Positions 1-8,822 of a stretch of 64,000 nucleotides of DNA are shown here, piece by piece. Numbering within the stretch: the first letter of the stretch is position 1; each line of letters begins with the position of its first letter. The DNA lies in the NCBI GenBank assembly GCA_947497945.1, contig CANMIP010000007.1:62001-126000 (forward strand), read 5' to 3'. The stretch comes from an uncultured Tropicimonas sp. Its GTDB lineage: Bacteria; Pseudomonadota; Alphaproteobacteria; Rhodobacterales; Rhodobacteraceae. The position numbers and the translations under genes are program-made. The notes under the pieces are model-generated. The model did no database searches. It was not told where the DNA came from and saw nothing but the letters and a program-made list of their open reading frames with translations.

Positions 1-82
1 TCCGGGGACCGGACCAAAGCGCCAGCTTCGCCCCGAAGAGCCCGGAATCCTCCAGAAGGGTCTCGAAACCAGCTACAGCCAA
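1..82 (-). CDS. Possible N-terminal fragment of a leftward gene, cut by the window edge
   Basis: Read on the minus strand, a TTG codon at 82 follows a good ribosome-binding site (GGGGAGG, about 5 bases upstream). It opens a frame beginning M-A-V-A-G-F-E-T-L-L-E-D-S-G-L-F-G, which runs off the left edge. The composition looks protein-like, with alternating acidic and hydrophobic residues. It would be transcribed divergently from the ABC transporter at 220. The fragment is only 27 residues, so no family can be named, and the TTG start is an inference from the ribosome-binding site alone. Confidence 0.35.
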   Translation of the reverse strand, partial: MAVAGFETLLEDSGLFGAKLALWSGPR

Positions 83-219
83 GTCGGCCTCCCCTGTTGC
101 ACCGCAAGCGCGCGCCGCGTCCTGCATACAATCCGCGCGAGCTCTGCCCAAGCGCCAAGCGGCTTGCCGCTCCTCCTGCGGACCGCTATTGCTCCTCGAA
201 CGACATTGGGGAGATGGAA

Positions 220-2013
220 ATGGCGCGAAACGCAGCGGAGGCGGAACACCAGCGCGAAAGCTCGAAACGAGTGGGTGCGCTCCGGTCGCTTTTCCCATTC
301 TTCTCGCCCTATCGCCGCTACGTTGTTCTCGCCGGGATCGCACTTGTCATCACGGCCAGCGTCTCGCTGCTGCTGCCGGTTGCCGCGCGGCGGGTGGTCG
401 ATGGTTTCGAAGACGGCGCGCTGGCGCTGCTGGACGGCTATTTCATGGCCGCCATCGGCATTGCCGCGATCTTCGCTCTCGGCACGGGGATGCGCTACTA
501 TATCGTGACCCGGCTCGGCGAGCGGGTCGTGGCCGATCTCCGCAAGGCCGTCTTTGCCCGCATGATCGCGATGAGCCCGACCTATTTCGAGGGGCTGCTG
601 ACCGGCGAGGTCATCTCCCGCATCACCACCGACACGACGCTTATCCTGCAGGTGATCGGCTCCTCCGTCTCCTGGTTCCTGCGCAATTCGCTGCTCTTCG
701 TGGGCGGGCTTATTATGATGTTCTTCACCTCGGTGAAGCTGACGCTCATGGTGCTGGCAATCATCCCGGTTGTCATCCTGCCGATCCTCGCCCTCGGCCG
801 CCGCCTGCGCAAGCTCTCCCGCGAGAACCAGGACTGGATCGCCCAGAGCTCCGGCAATGCCTCCGAGGCGCTGCAGGCAGCGCAGACCGTGCAGGCCTAT
901 TCCCACGAAGCCGCCAGCCGCGACCGCTTCGGCGAGGTGACCGAAGCCAGCTACCGGTCCGCCAAGACGCGCATTGCCGTGCGCGCGGCGCTGACCATGA
1001 TCATCATCTTCGTCGTCTTCTCCGGCATCCTCGGCGTGCTCTGGATCGGCGCCCGCGACGTGCGCGGCGACGTCATGACCGCCGGCGAACTGGTGCAGTT
1101 CCTGATCTATGCCGGCATCATGGCTGGCTCCGTCGCCGCCCTCTCCGAGATCTGGGGCGAGTTGCAGCGCGCCGCCGGTGCCACCGAACGCCTGGTCGAG
1201 CTGCTGGGCGCCGAGGACACCGTCTCCGATCCCGCCGCCCCCGTCGCGCTTCCTGCGCCCGCGCGCGGCGAGATCACCTTCGAAGACGTGGTCTTCCACT
1301 ACCCGACCCGGCCCGGGGACGCGGCGCTCAACAGCGTGTCCTTCACCGTGAAACCGGGCGAACAGATCGCCCTTGTCGGCCCCTCCGGCGCCGGAAAATC
1401 CACCATCCTCCAGCTCCTTCTGCGCTTCTACGACCCGCAGCAGGGCGCTGTCCGCCTTGACGGCATCGCCCTGCCGGACATGGAACGCGCGGCCTTCCGG
1501 CAGGCGCTGGCGCTGGTCCCGCAGGACCCGGTCATTTTCGCCGACACCGCCCGCGAGAACATCCGCTTCGGCCGGCCCGAGGCGACCGATGCCGAGGTCG
1601 AAGCCGCCGCCCGCGCCGCCCAGGCCCATGACTTCATCACCGCCTTGCCCAATGGCTACAAGAACTATGTCGGCGAACGCGGCGTGATGCTGTCGGGCGG
1701 CCAGAAACAACGCATCGCCATCGCCCGCGCCATCCTGCGCGACGCCCCGGTGCTGCTGCTCGACGAGGCCACCTCCGCGCTGGACGCCGAGAGCGAACGC
1801 GCCGTGCAGGGCGCCGTGGACACGTTGACCGAGGGCCGCACGACCCTGATCGTCGCCCACCGCCTCGCCACCGTGAAACAGGCCGACCGCATCCTCGTCT
1901 TCGAGGCCGGGCAGATCGTCGCCGAAGGCACGCATGACGAACTGGTCGCCCAGGGCGGCCTCTATGCCCGCCTCGCCCGGCTGCAATTCACCGAAGGTCT
2001 CGCGGCGGAATAA
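220..2013 (+). CDS. ABC exporter, fused permease and ATPase (MsbA/multidrug/lipid type)
   Basis: A half-transporter of 597 residues that would homodimerise in the inner membrane and export a lipid, drug or peptide. The N-terminal half (about residues 25-290) carries roughly six hydrophobic segments typical of the ABC membrane domain. The C-terminal half is the ATPase: Walker A GPSGAGKST near 387, signature LSGGQKQR from 491, Walker B VLLLDEATSALD from 511, and the H-loop in IVAHRLATV. The start at 220 is preferred over an ATG at 214 because GGGGAG at 208-213 is correctly spaced only for 220. The frame is open upstream to the window edge, but that stretch is not protein-like. Substrate unknown; the neighbouring glutathione S-transferase gives a weak hint of detoxification. 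Confidence 0.9.
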   Translation: MARNAAEAEHQRESSKRVGALRSLFPFFSPYRRYVVLAGIALVITASVSLLLPVAARRVVDGFEDGALALLDGYFMAAIGIAAIFALGTGMRYYIVTRLGERVVADLRKAVFARMIAMSPTYFEGLLTGEVISRITTDTTLILQVIGSSVSWFLRNSLLFVGGLIMMFFTSVKLTLMVLAIIPVVILPILALGRRLRKLSRENQDWIAQSSGNASEALQAAQTVQAYSHEAASRDRFGEVTEASYRSAKTRIAVRAALTMIIIFVVFSGILGVLWIGARDVRGDVMTAGELVQFLIYAGIMAGSVAALSEIWGELQRAAGATERLVELLGAEDTVSDPAAPVALPAPARGEITFEDVVFHYPTRPGDAALNSVSFTVKPGEQIALVGPSGAGKSTILQLLLRFYDPQQGAVRLDGIALPDMERAAFRQALALVPQDPVIFADTARENIRFGRPEATDAEVEAAARAAQAHDFITALPNGYKNYVGERGVMLSGGQKQRIAIARAILRDAPVLLLDEATSALDAESERAVQGAVDTLTEGRTTLIVAHRLATVKQADRILVFEAGQIVAEGTHDELVAQGGLYARLARLQFTEGLAAE

Positions 2014-2127
2014 GGGCGCGCGGGCTGTCGGGTTGCCTTGTCGCCGCGACTTAGGTGAACATGAGCGAAATGAACGAGGATTCGGCGACGCGAACAGCCT
2101 CGTGGCGCCGCCAGGCCGGAGCGCGCG

Positions 2128-2931
2128 ATGAAGAATTGCCCGATTGTCTATCATATTCCGGTCTGTCCTTTCTCGCAGCGGCTTGAAATCCTGATGACGT
2201 TGAAGGGCTTGCCCGATGCCGTGGATTTCGAGGTCGTCGACATCACCCGGCCACGCGATCCGGCGTTGTTGCGCAAGACGCGCGGCACCACGGCGCTTCC
2301 CGTTCTGGAAATGCCGGATGGACAGATCATCAAGGAAAGCCTCGTCATCCTGCGCTGTCTCGACGAGGGTATTGGCGACCGGCAGATCCGGCGCTCCGAT
2401 CCGCTGGAGCACGCGGTCGAAGGCATGTTGATCGGCCGTGAGGGCGCGTTCACGATGGCGGGCTACCTGTATGTCATGAACCGCGACCCGGCGGAAACGG
2501 AGACCCATCGCGAAAGGCTCCTGGCGCTCTATCGCGATCTGAACGATTTCCTCCTGGAGCATAACCCGGGGGGAACGTGGCTGTTCGAAGATTTCGGGCT
2601 GGCCGAAGCCGTCTTCACGCCGATCTTCATGCGTTTCTGGTTTCTCGACTATTTCGAAGGCTTCGAGCTGCCGGACACCCCCGGCTACGCCCGTGTTGCG
2701 CGCTGGCGCGCGGCTTGTCTCGAACATCCGTCCACGCAGCAGGTCTCGCGCGAACAGATTGTGAAGCTCTATTACGACTATGCGCTCGGCGTTGGGAACG
2801 GGGCTTTGCCCGAGGGGCGCACGGTCTCAAGTTTCACCTTCGATCCCGATTGGCGCGACCGGCCCTGGCCACCGCGTGGCAAGTTCGGACCAGCCGCAAC
2901 GGATTTGGAACTCGGACTTCTGTCGGGCTGA
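2128..2931 (+). CDS. Glutathione S-transferase family protein (CPFS active site, omega-like)
   Basis: This 267-residue cytosolic protein starts with a thioredoxin-fold domain. Its CPFSQR motif (C13-R18) is the cysteine-type active site of omega-like GSTs and glutathionyl-hydroquinone reductases. The cis-proline region (ALPVLEMPDG) and the ESLVILRCLDE segment that binds the glutathione glutamyl group follow. An all-helical C-terminal domain covers about residues 90-220. The last 40 or so residues are proline- and aromatic-rich and extend past the usual GST length. A cysteine in place of Tyr or Ser suggests thiol-transferase or reductase activity rather than classical conjugation. It lies 114 bases after the ABC exporter on the same strand and could be co-transcribed. 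Confidence 0.85.
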   Translation: MKNCPIVYHIPVCPFSQRLEILMTLKGLPDAVDFEVVDITRPRDPALLRKTRGTTALPVLEMPDGQIIKESLVILRCLDEGIGDRQIRRSDPLEHAVEGMLIGREGAFTMAGYLYVMNRDPAETETHRERLLALYRDLNDFLLEHNPGGTWLFEDFGLAEAVFTPIFMRFWFLDYFEGFELPDTPGYARVARWRAACLEHPSTQQVSREQIVKLYYDYALGVGNGALPEGRTVSSFTFDPDWRDRPWPPRGKFGPAATDLELGLLSG

Positions 2932-2986
2932 ACCGGTCTCCGGTCGCAAGTGGTCCGTTACCGTGTCGCGCAGGGCGTCCAGCGCC

Positions 2987-3760
2987 CTAGCCGGCGCCTT
3001 TCGTCTCGATCTTCACCACGCCGCCGCAATGCTTGCAATGAACCGCGTCGATGTCATGCCGGGTCAGTCCGCAGGTCGGGCAGGGGGCGTGGACCTTGTT
3101 GGGTGTGAAGATCGCGCTGGCAAGGCGCAGAAAGAGAGACACCCCGACCACCATGATCCCGACCGCAAAGAGTTTGCCCATCGGGGTCGTCGGGGTCAGG
3201 TCGCCATAGCCGGTCGTCGTCAGAGTCGTCACCGTATAATAGAGCGCGTCGATATAGCCGGCCAGGCCACGTTCGGCCTCGACAAAGAGCTCGAAGACGC
3301 CAGAGGTGGTCACGAAGACGAAGACCATGAGATAGAGCGCGGCGACGAGCGCATCCTCATGCATTCGGAAGAATTCGGAGTCGCGCCGGAGATCCTGCAT
3401 CAGGTAGTTCGACTGGCCAAGGCGCAGTCCGCGCAGGATCCTCAGGAAGGTCAGGTTGATGGTCAGGAACGGATCGAACAGAAGCGATCCGAGGACGATG
3501 ACATCGGCGATCACGTAGACCCGTCCCAGATGTGTCCATCGGTTCGGGGCGATCCAGAGCCGGCCGAGAAAATCCGCCAGGATCACCAGCGCCAGCAGCA
3601 CGTTGACCAGCTTGAGCAACGGTGTCATCGGGAAAGGTGTCGTGACGATGAAATAGACGACGGTCGCGAGGTCGAAGAGGATGAGCGCATAGCGGAAGCG
3701 GACGGAGTTCTGAGATTGCCCGGTATAGAGCGAAACTACACGCGATTTCAGTCGGTTCAT
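2987..3760 (-). CDS. Voltage-gated-type potassium channel with C-terminal zinc ribbon
   Basis: A 257-residue inner-membrane ion channel subunit, expected to act as a tetramer. Hydrophobic segments S1-S6 occupy about residues 22-215. An arginine-bearing S4-like helix (LTFLRILRGLRL, 103-114) precedes the pore loop TVTTLTTTGYGD, whose TTGYGD (182-187) is the K+ selectivity filter. After S6 come CPTCG (227-231) and CKHCGG (242-247), two CxxC pairs that would form a zinc ribbon in the cytoplasm. The ATG at 3760 is chosen because it follows a purine-rich GAGGGGG; the frame extends further upstream without protein-like content. The gene is convergent with the GST gene. Channel assignment is firm; the zinc-binding role is inferred from the cysteine spacing. 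Confidence 0.88.
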   Translation of the reverse strand: MNRLKSRVVSLYTGQSQNSVRFRYALILFDLATVVYFIVTTPFPMTPLLKLVNVLLALVILADFLGRLWIAPNRWTHLGRVYVIADVIVLGSLLFDPFLTINLTFLRILRGLRLGQSNYLMQDLRRDSEFFRMHEDALVAALYLMVFVFVTTSGVFELFVEAERGLAGYIDALYYTVTTLTTTGYGDLTPTTPMGKLFAVGIMVVGVSLFLRLASAIFTPNKVHAPCPTCGLTRHDIDAVHCKHCGGVVKIETKGAG

Positions 3761-3881
3761 TTGACGCCCCCTCGGGGCACAGACTAGGCCGGAAAGGCTG
3801 GAGAGGGGAAGCCCGGGCTTGGTGCGACCTTTCACACGCCGCGGCAGGTGGCGTTCGATATGTGAGACTTGATGCCAGGGA

Positions 3882-6176
3882 GTGGCGGTTGCGGTGGGTC
3901 GGGTGAACGGGAACAGGACAGGCGGGCGGCCAGACCCGAGCGACGCGCAGGCCTCCTGCGAGATCGCGGGCGGACGGGCGCGGCGCGGCCTGTCCCGCCT
4001 GGTGTTGCTGGTGGCCTGCTGGGCGCTGCTTCTGCTCCTCGACGGGCTGGGAACCGCCGGCCTGCTGCAGCTTCGCTTCGATGACGGCCTGGCACGCACC
4101 TTCGAGAGCAACACGCCGCGCCATGCCGATTTCCGCGCCCTGCAGCAGGAGTTCGACGCCGGCTCGAACCGGCTCTTCCTCCTGCTCGAGGCCGAGAGCT
4201 TCGCAGATCAGGCGCGGCTGGAGGTGTTGGGGGATTTCCTGCTCGACCTGCAGTTGACGGAAAGTGTCGCCGCGGCCGTCTCCGCCTTTTCCCTGCCAAT
4301 TCCGGGTCCGGAGGGTCCGCGAGGCTTCCTGTCCGGGGAGAACCTGCCGCCAGACCTGCCGGCCGCCTTTGCCGAGGCACGACTGCGGCAGCCCTGGCTG
4401 GACCGATTCCTCTCCGCGGATGCGGACGCGATGCTCGTGATCCTGCAACTGGAGCCCGAGCCCCCGCTGGCCGAAAGCTCCGGCGCGCGGCTGCCCGAAC
4501 TGGATCTCGCGCCGCTGCGCGCGGTCGGGATCGAGCCGCGCCTGACAGGTTACCCTGTCATCCAGCAAAGGGTCCTGGACCAGCTGGAGCGCGATTTCAG
4601 GTGGCTCAACCTTGCCGGCGCCGTGCTGGGAAGCCTGACCGCGGTGCTCGTCCTGCGCAGCCTCGTCTTCGGGCTGGCAACCGCGGCGGTGGCGGCAACG
4701 GCGCTGGTCTGGGTGCTCGGGATTCTCGGGTTGGCCGGAATCCCGGTCAGCGTGGTGACCGTGCCGCTTCCGGTGCTGATCCTCGTGATCGCCTTCTCCG
4801 ATGCGCTCCATCTGAGCCACGAGACCCGACGGCTGCATGCCGCTGGCTGCGCCGCCCCGGTGCGCACGGCGCTGCGTCGCGTGGCGCCGGCCTGCATCCT
4901 CGCCTCGGCAAGCACCGCGATTGCCTTTGCCTCACTCAGCCTCTCCTCGTCGCAATTGATCACCGAACTCGGCGTGATCGGCGCCTGCAGCACGCTGGTC
5001 GCCCTCGTCGCGGTGCTCGCCGTGCACCCGCTCGTGATGATGACGCTGCTCATTTTCCTCCCCGCCGACCGCCTCTTCGGCCGCGGGGGCCGGGACCGCC
5101 CGGCAGGATGCGCCGTGCCGGTGATCGCGGCGGCCCTGAGGCGCCCGCGCCGGATTGCCCTTGGCGCGCTTGCGGCGATGCTTCTCGCCCTTGCCGCCTT
5201 CGCCAGCGTCGAGTTTCGTTTTTCGCTCCTCGGCAGCCTGCCCGCGCAGGCCCCGTCCCTGGCCACGTTGCGCCAGGTCGAGGATGTGTTCGGCCCGACC
5301 GGCGCGCTGCTCTTCCGCTTCGACCTTGATGCCGAGGTGCCGGAGAGCTCCTTCGACGCCGCGCATGATCGGCTTGCCCTGCATGCTCCGGGGCGGGAGA
5401 TCCTGTCGCCGACGGCGCTTGCGCGGCGGGCGGAGAGCGAAACCCGCGCCGTGCTGGACAGCCTGCCTGCCCAGGCCCGGGCGCAGATGATCTCCCGTGA
5501 CGGTGCGGCCGGGCTGATCTCGCTGCCATACCGGTACACGGATTCCGGCGGCACCCGGCGGCTTGTCTCCGAGATCGAAACCTCGCTTGCCGAGGACGGT
5601 GCGGCCCGCGCGCTGGGCCTCACCCGCGCGACGGGGCTCGAAACCATGACTGCCTTTGCCAGCCGCGACATGCTCGGGGATTTCAACCGCTGTTTCCTTG
5701 TTGCGATCCTGGCCTCCGCGGCGCTGATCCTGGCCTGGTCCCGCTCGTTTCGGATCACCGCCGCGGCGCTGATCCCGAACGCCCTGCCGGTGACGCTTGT
5801 GGGCGGCTGGCTGGCCCTGTCGGGGCGCGGGCTGGACTTCGCCGCCGGCATTGCCCTCACCATTGCCTTTGGGCTGGCCATCGACGACACGCTGCACGCG
5901 CTGAATCGGCTGCGCCTGACCTGCCCGAGGATGGACGAGGCTTCCTCCGAAGCGATCCAGCAGGCGATGTCGGAAGTGGCTCCCGCGCTGGTCATGACCT
6001 CGATCACGCTCTCCATCGGCCTGAGCGCAACGCTCTTCGCCGGGCTGCCCTCCGTGGTCGAGTTCGGCGCCCTTTCCATCGCGGTCTTCGCCCTTGCCCT
6101 GGTGGCGGATCTTGTCGTGCTGCCAGCCTGCCTGGCATGGCTGTCTCGCGCATCCGGGACCGGGGCGGACCGCTGA
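3882..6176 (+). CDS. RND/MMPL superfamily membrane protein (putative exporter)
   Basis: A 764-residue polytopic protein of the RND superfamily. The layout is one N-terminal membrane helix (about 40-60), a large periplasmic loop, a bundle of helices at about 240-400, a second single helix and periplasmic loop, then a second bundle at about 604-755. The repeated helix-4-like segments VIAFSDALHLSHE and IAFGLAIDDTLHALN carry the acidic residues used for proton-driven transport in MMPL/HpnN-like proteins. The start is GTG at 3882 behind AGGGA; a second GTG at 3894 is also possible. No periplasmic adaptor or outer-membrane partner lies nearby, so this looks like the two-repeat, lipid-type 'predicted exporter' branch rather than a tripartite drug pump. 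Substrate unknown. Confidence 0.82.
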   Translation: MAVAVGRVNGNRTGGRPDPSDAQASCEIAGGRARRGLSRLVLLVACWALLLLLDGLGTAGLLQLRFDDGLARTFESNTPRHADFRALQQEFDAGSNRLFLLLEAESFADQARLEVLGDFLLDLQLTESVAAAVSAFSLPIPGPEGPRGFLSGENLPPDLPAAFAEARLRQPWLDRFLSADADAMLVILQLEPEPPLAESSGARLPELDLAPLRAVGIEPRLTGYPVIQQRVLDQLERDFRWLNLAGAVLGSLTAVLVLRSLVFGLATAAVAATALVWVLGILGLAGIPVSVVTVPLPVLILVIAFSDALHLSHETRRLHAAGCAAPVRTALRRVAPACILASASTAIAFASLSLSSSQLITELGVIGACSTLVALVAVLAVHPLVMMTLLIFLPADRLFGRGGRDRPAGCAVPVIAAALRRPRRIALGALAAMLLALAAFASVEFRFSLLGSLPAQAPSLATLRQVEDVFGPTGALLFRFDLDAEVPESSFDAAHDRLALHAPGREILSPTALARRAESETRAVLDSLPAQARAQMISRDGAAGLISLPYRYTDSGGTRRLVSEIETSLAEDGAARALGLTRATGLETMTAFASRDMLGDFNRCFLVAILASAALILAWSRSFRITAAALIPNALPVTLVGGWLALSGRGLDFAAGIALTIAFGLAIDDTLHALNRLRLTCPRMDEASSEAIQQAMSEVAPALVMTSITLSIGLSATLFAGLPSVVEFGALSIAVFALALVADLVVLPACLAWLSRASGTGADR

Positions 6177-6298
6177 CCCAGAGCGTATCACGGGGCTGCT
6201 GGCGTCCGTCGCACGGCGGGATGGCGACCCGTGACAGGTCGACCGCGCGCATTTGAGGCAAATTGATCCTTCTTGAATGGCTTGCGTGGCCGCCTTCC

Positions 6299-6322
6299 CC
6301 GGCGTCCGGGCCGGTCTTTTTT
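6299..6322 (+). terminator. Intrinsic terminator after the RND/MMPL gene
   Basis: CCGGC (6299-6303) pairs with GCCGG (6310-6314) around a six-base loop and is followed by TCTTTTTT. It sits about 120 bases past the stop of the exporter gene and ahead of the NAD(P)-binding protein gene. Confidence 0.5.
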
Positions 6323-6410
6323 CTCGCAACGCGTGTGTAGCGGTTCCCAAGCGGCCCCGGAGCGGTCTATTCTCCGGTCGAATGGATCGGCCGGCGGAGC
6401 AGGGGAAGGA

Positions 6411-7283
6411 ATGACAACGGTCTTTGTCGCCGGGGCGACGGGCTATCTTGGCAGCCGCATCGTCGCTTCGAGCCGGGCGAGGGGCTGGCAGGTGCGGGCC
6501 CTTGTACGCGATCGCGCACGCGCGGAGGCGCTCGGGATCGACGCGGACGCCTTTGTCGAGGCGAAGCCGACAGAGCGTGCGGCGCTGCGCGGCATCATGG
6601 CGGGCTGCGACATGGTCGTGAGCGCGCTCGGGATCACGCGGCAGCGGGACGGGAAGACCTATCGCGATGTCGATTACCAGGCAAATGTGAACCTCCTGGA
6701 AGAGGCGCTGGACACCGGGATCGAGCGGTTCGGCTACGTGCATGTGCTCAATGCCGCTTCCATGCCCGATGTGCCGCTGGTTGCGGCGAAGCAGGCCTTT
6801 GTCGAGCGGCTGGAGAGCGCGCCCTTGCGGGGGACGGTGATCTGCCCGAGCGGGTTCTTTTCCGACATGGAGGATTTCCTCGGCATGGCCCGGTCCGGCC
6901 GGGCCTGGCTGTTCGGCGACGGAACGCTGCGGCTCAACCCGATCCATGGCGCGGATCTCGCCGAGGCCACGCTGGATGCGCTGGAGGCCGGCACCAACCG
7001 GCTCGAGATTGGCGGCCCGGACATCTTCACCCATGCCGAGCTGGCCGGTCTTGCCTTCGAAATCCTCGGCAAACCCGTCCGCATCATCCGCCTGCCGGAT
7101 TGGACCCGCCGCGCCGCGCTGCGGCTGCTGCCGCGGGTGACGCCGGCGCATGTGCACGGTCCGGCGCAGTTCTTCCTCAGCGCGATGGGGATGGACATGG
7201 TCGGGACGCCATATGGCAACCATCACCTCGCCGATCATTTCCGCCAGCTTGCCGCCGCGCCCGAAGACGCGGCCGAAGAATAG
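6411..7283 (+). CDS. NAD(P)-binding atypical short-chain reductase / NmrA-like protein
   Basis: A 290-residue cytosolic Rossmann protein. The dinucleotide-binding motif is GATGYLGSRI at residues 7-16, with a basic patch (RARGWQVRALVRDRAR) after beta-2 that favours NADP. The classical SDR YxxxK pair is not obvious, placing it with atypical SDRs (NmrA or divinyl-reductase-like), which use the fold for reduction, sensing or cofactor binding. The ATG at 6411 follows a purine-rich AGGGGAAGGA and is the first codon giving the Rossmann start in register; upstream in-frame sequence is not protein-like. It lies 67 bases ahead of modA on the same strand, but nothing links it to molybdate. Substrate unknown. 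Confidence 0.75.
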   Translation: MTTVFVAGATGYLGSRIVASSRARGWQVRALVRDRARAEALGIDADAFVEAKPTERAALRGIMAGCDMVVSALGITRQRDGKTYRDVDYQANVNLLEEALDTGIERFGYVHVLNAASMPDVPLVAAKQAFVERLESAPLRGTVICPSGFFSDMEDFLGMARSGRAWLFGDGTLRLNPIHGADLAEATLDALEAGTNRLEIGGPDIFTHAELAGLAFEILGKPVRIIRLPDWTRRAALRLLPRVTPAHVHGPAQFFLSAMGMDMVGTPYGNHHLADHFRQLAAAPEDAAEE

Positions 7284-7350
7284 CGCCCGGCGCCCCTTGC
7301 GCCCGGCAAAGGAAGCGAAGAATGTCGGCGTGGAAAGAAAAGACGCCATA

Positions 7351-8127
7351 ATGACCTTTCGCTGCAAAGCCGTCCTGACCGCCGCGCTGATCGCACTTGC
7401 GCCCGGCGCCGTCCTCGCCAGCGAGCTGCTGGTCTTTGCCGCGTCCAGCTTGAAAGAGGCGCTGGAAGAGACGGCGGAGGCCTGGGAGGGCGAAGGCGGG
7501 GGGCCGGTCGCAGTCTCGCTGGCCGGCAGCGCGACTCTGGCGCGTCAGATCCAGGCCGGCGCTCCGGCCGATCTCTTCCTGTCGGCCAACGAAGCCTGGA
7601 TGGACCTGCTCGACCGCGAGGAACTGCTCCGACCCGGAAGCCGCCGCGACCTGCTGACCAACAGCCTGGTCGTGGTGTCGGGCGATCCGGGCGCCGACGA
7701 GGCGGCCTTCTTCGATGCGGATCGCTGGTCCGCCAGCCCGGTCGGCGGCGAGATCGCCATGGCGCTGGTGGCGGCGGTTCCGGCGGGGATCTATGGCAAG
7801 GCGGCGCTGGAGAGCCTTGGCTGGTGGGACCGGATGGCGCCGCATGTCGCGCAGGCCGACAATGTGCGCGCCGCGCTCGCCCTTGTGGCCACGGGGGAAT
7901 CCCGCTTCGGCATCGTCTATGCCACCGATGCGCTGGCCGAGCCGAAGGTCCATATTGTCCTGCACTTCCCGGCAGACAGCCATCCGCCGATCCGCTACCC
8001 GATGGCGATCCCGGCCGAGAGCAGCGCGCCGCAGGCCGAGGCCTTCGCCGATTTCCTGGCCGGCCCGGTCGCGGAAGAGATCTTCCGCAGCCACGGCTTC
8101 GGTCTCGCCGGGCAGGAGGGGCAATGA
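7351..8127 (+). CDS. modA: Molybdate ABC transporter substrate-binding protein
   Basis: A 258-residue periplasmic binding protein that captures molybdate or tungstate for the ModBC importer. The signal peptide covers about residues 1-23, with cleavage after AVLAS. The start of the mature protein, LLVFAASSLKEAL, is the classic ModA strand with the oxyanion-binding serines. Further typical blocks are AGAPADLFLSA and the late GIVYATDALAE segment. The ATG at 7351 gives an immediate signal peptide, whereas the longer in-frame extension does not. The stop overlaps the modB start (ATGA). No ModE regulator or obvious ModE palindrome lies upstream. Confidence 0.93.
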   Translation: MTFRCKAVLTAALIALAPGAVLASELLVFAASSLKEALEETAEAWEGEGGGPVAVSLAGSATLARQIQAGAPADLFLSANEAWMDLLDREELLRPGSRRDLLTNSLVVVSGDPGADEAAFFDADRWSASPVGGEIAMALVAAVPAGIYGKAALESLGWWDRMAPHVAQADNVRAALALVATGESRFGIVYATDALAEPKVHIVLHFPADSHPPIRYPMAIPAESSAPQAEAFADFLAGPVAEEIFRSHGFGLAGQEGQ

Positions 8128-8822
8128 TCCTCGGTCTTTCTCCGGAGGCCTGGGCGGCGGTCGCTCTGTCGCTGAAAGTGTCCTTCTGGGCGGTGCTGCT
8201 CAGCCTGCCGATCGGAATCGCCACCGCCTGGCTGCTGGCCCGCGCCCGCTTCCCCGGTCGCCAGCTTCTCAATGGGCTGGTCCACCTGCCGCTGATCCTG
8301 CCGCCGGTCGTCACCGGTTACCTGTTGCTCCTCGCCTTCGGCCGGCGCGGGCCGCTTGGTGCGCTGCTGCACGATCTCTTCGGCGTCACGCTCGCCTTCA
8401 ACTGGACCGGCGCCGCGCTCGCCGCCGCGATCATGGCCTTCCCGCTCATGGTCCGCGCCATCCGCCTCTCCATCGAGGCGGTCGATCCCGGCCTCGAACA
8501 GGCGGCGGCCACGCTCGGAGCCTCGCGCCTGCGGGTCTTCCTGACGGTCACCCTGCCGCTCACCGCGCCGGGTATCCTCGCCGGCGCCATCCTCGCCTTC
8601 GCCAAGGCGATGGGTGAGTTCGGCGCCACGATCACCTTCGTCTCCAACATTCCCGGCCGCACCCAGACCCTGCCTTCGGCCGTCTATGCCTTCCTGCAGG
8701 TCCCCGGCGCGGAGGCCTCCGCGCTGCGCCTCGTTCTGCTCTCGGTCGCCCTCGCCATGGGCGCGCTCATCGCCTCCGAGCTGCTCGCCCGCCGCATGAA
8801 CCGCCGGAGGGAGGGCGCATGA
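8124..8822 (+). CDS. modB: Molybdate ABC transporter permease
   Basis: A 232-residue inner-membrane permease. Five or so hydrophobic helices are visible, and the EAA loop reads EQAAATLGASRLRVFLTVTLP at about residues 130-150, where it docks on ModC. The length is normal for ModB. It is translationally coupled at both ends: ATGA overlap with modA (8124-8127) and with modC (8819-8822). Together the three genes form a complete importer supplying molybdenum for molybdopterin enzymes. Confidence 0.94.
   Translation: MILGLSPEAWAAVALSLKVSFWAVLLSLPIGIATAWLLARARFPGRQLLNGLVHLPLILPPVVTGYLLLLAFGRRGPLGALLHDLFGVTLAFNWTGAALAAAIMAFPLMVRAIRLSIEAVDPGLEQAAATLGASRLRVFLTVTLPLTAPGILAGAILAFAKAMGEFGATITFVSNIPGRTQTLPSAVYAFLQVPGAEASALRLVLLSVALAMGALIASELLARRMNRRREGA

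Noticed and set aside
73-2727. An 884-codon leftward open frame across the ABC exporter and GST genes
   Set aside because: It is antisense to two well-supported genes, is low in complexity (Gly, Asp, His, Arg) and has no family motif. High GC produces such frames.
7284-7350. ModE operator or molybdenum-cofactor riboswitch before modA
   Set aside because: The 67-base gap is too short for the riboswitch and no ModE-like palindrome is visible.
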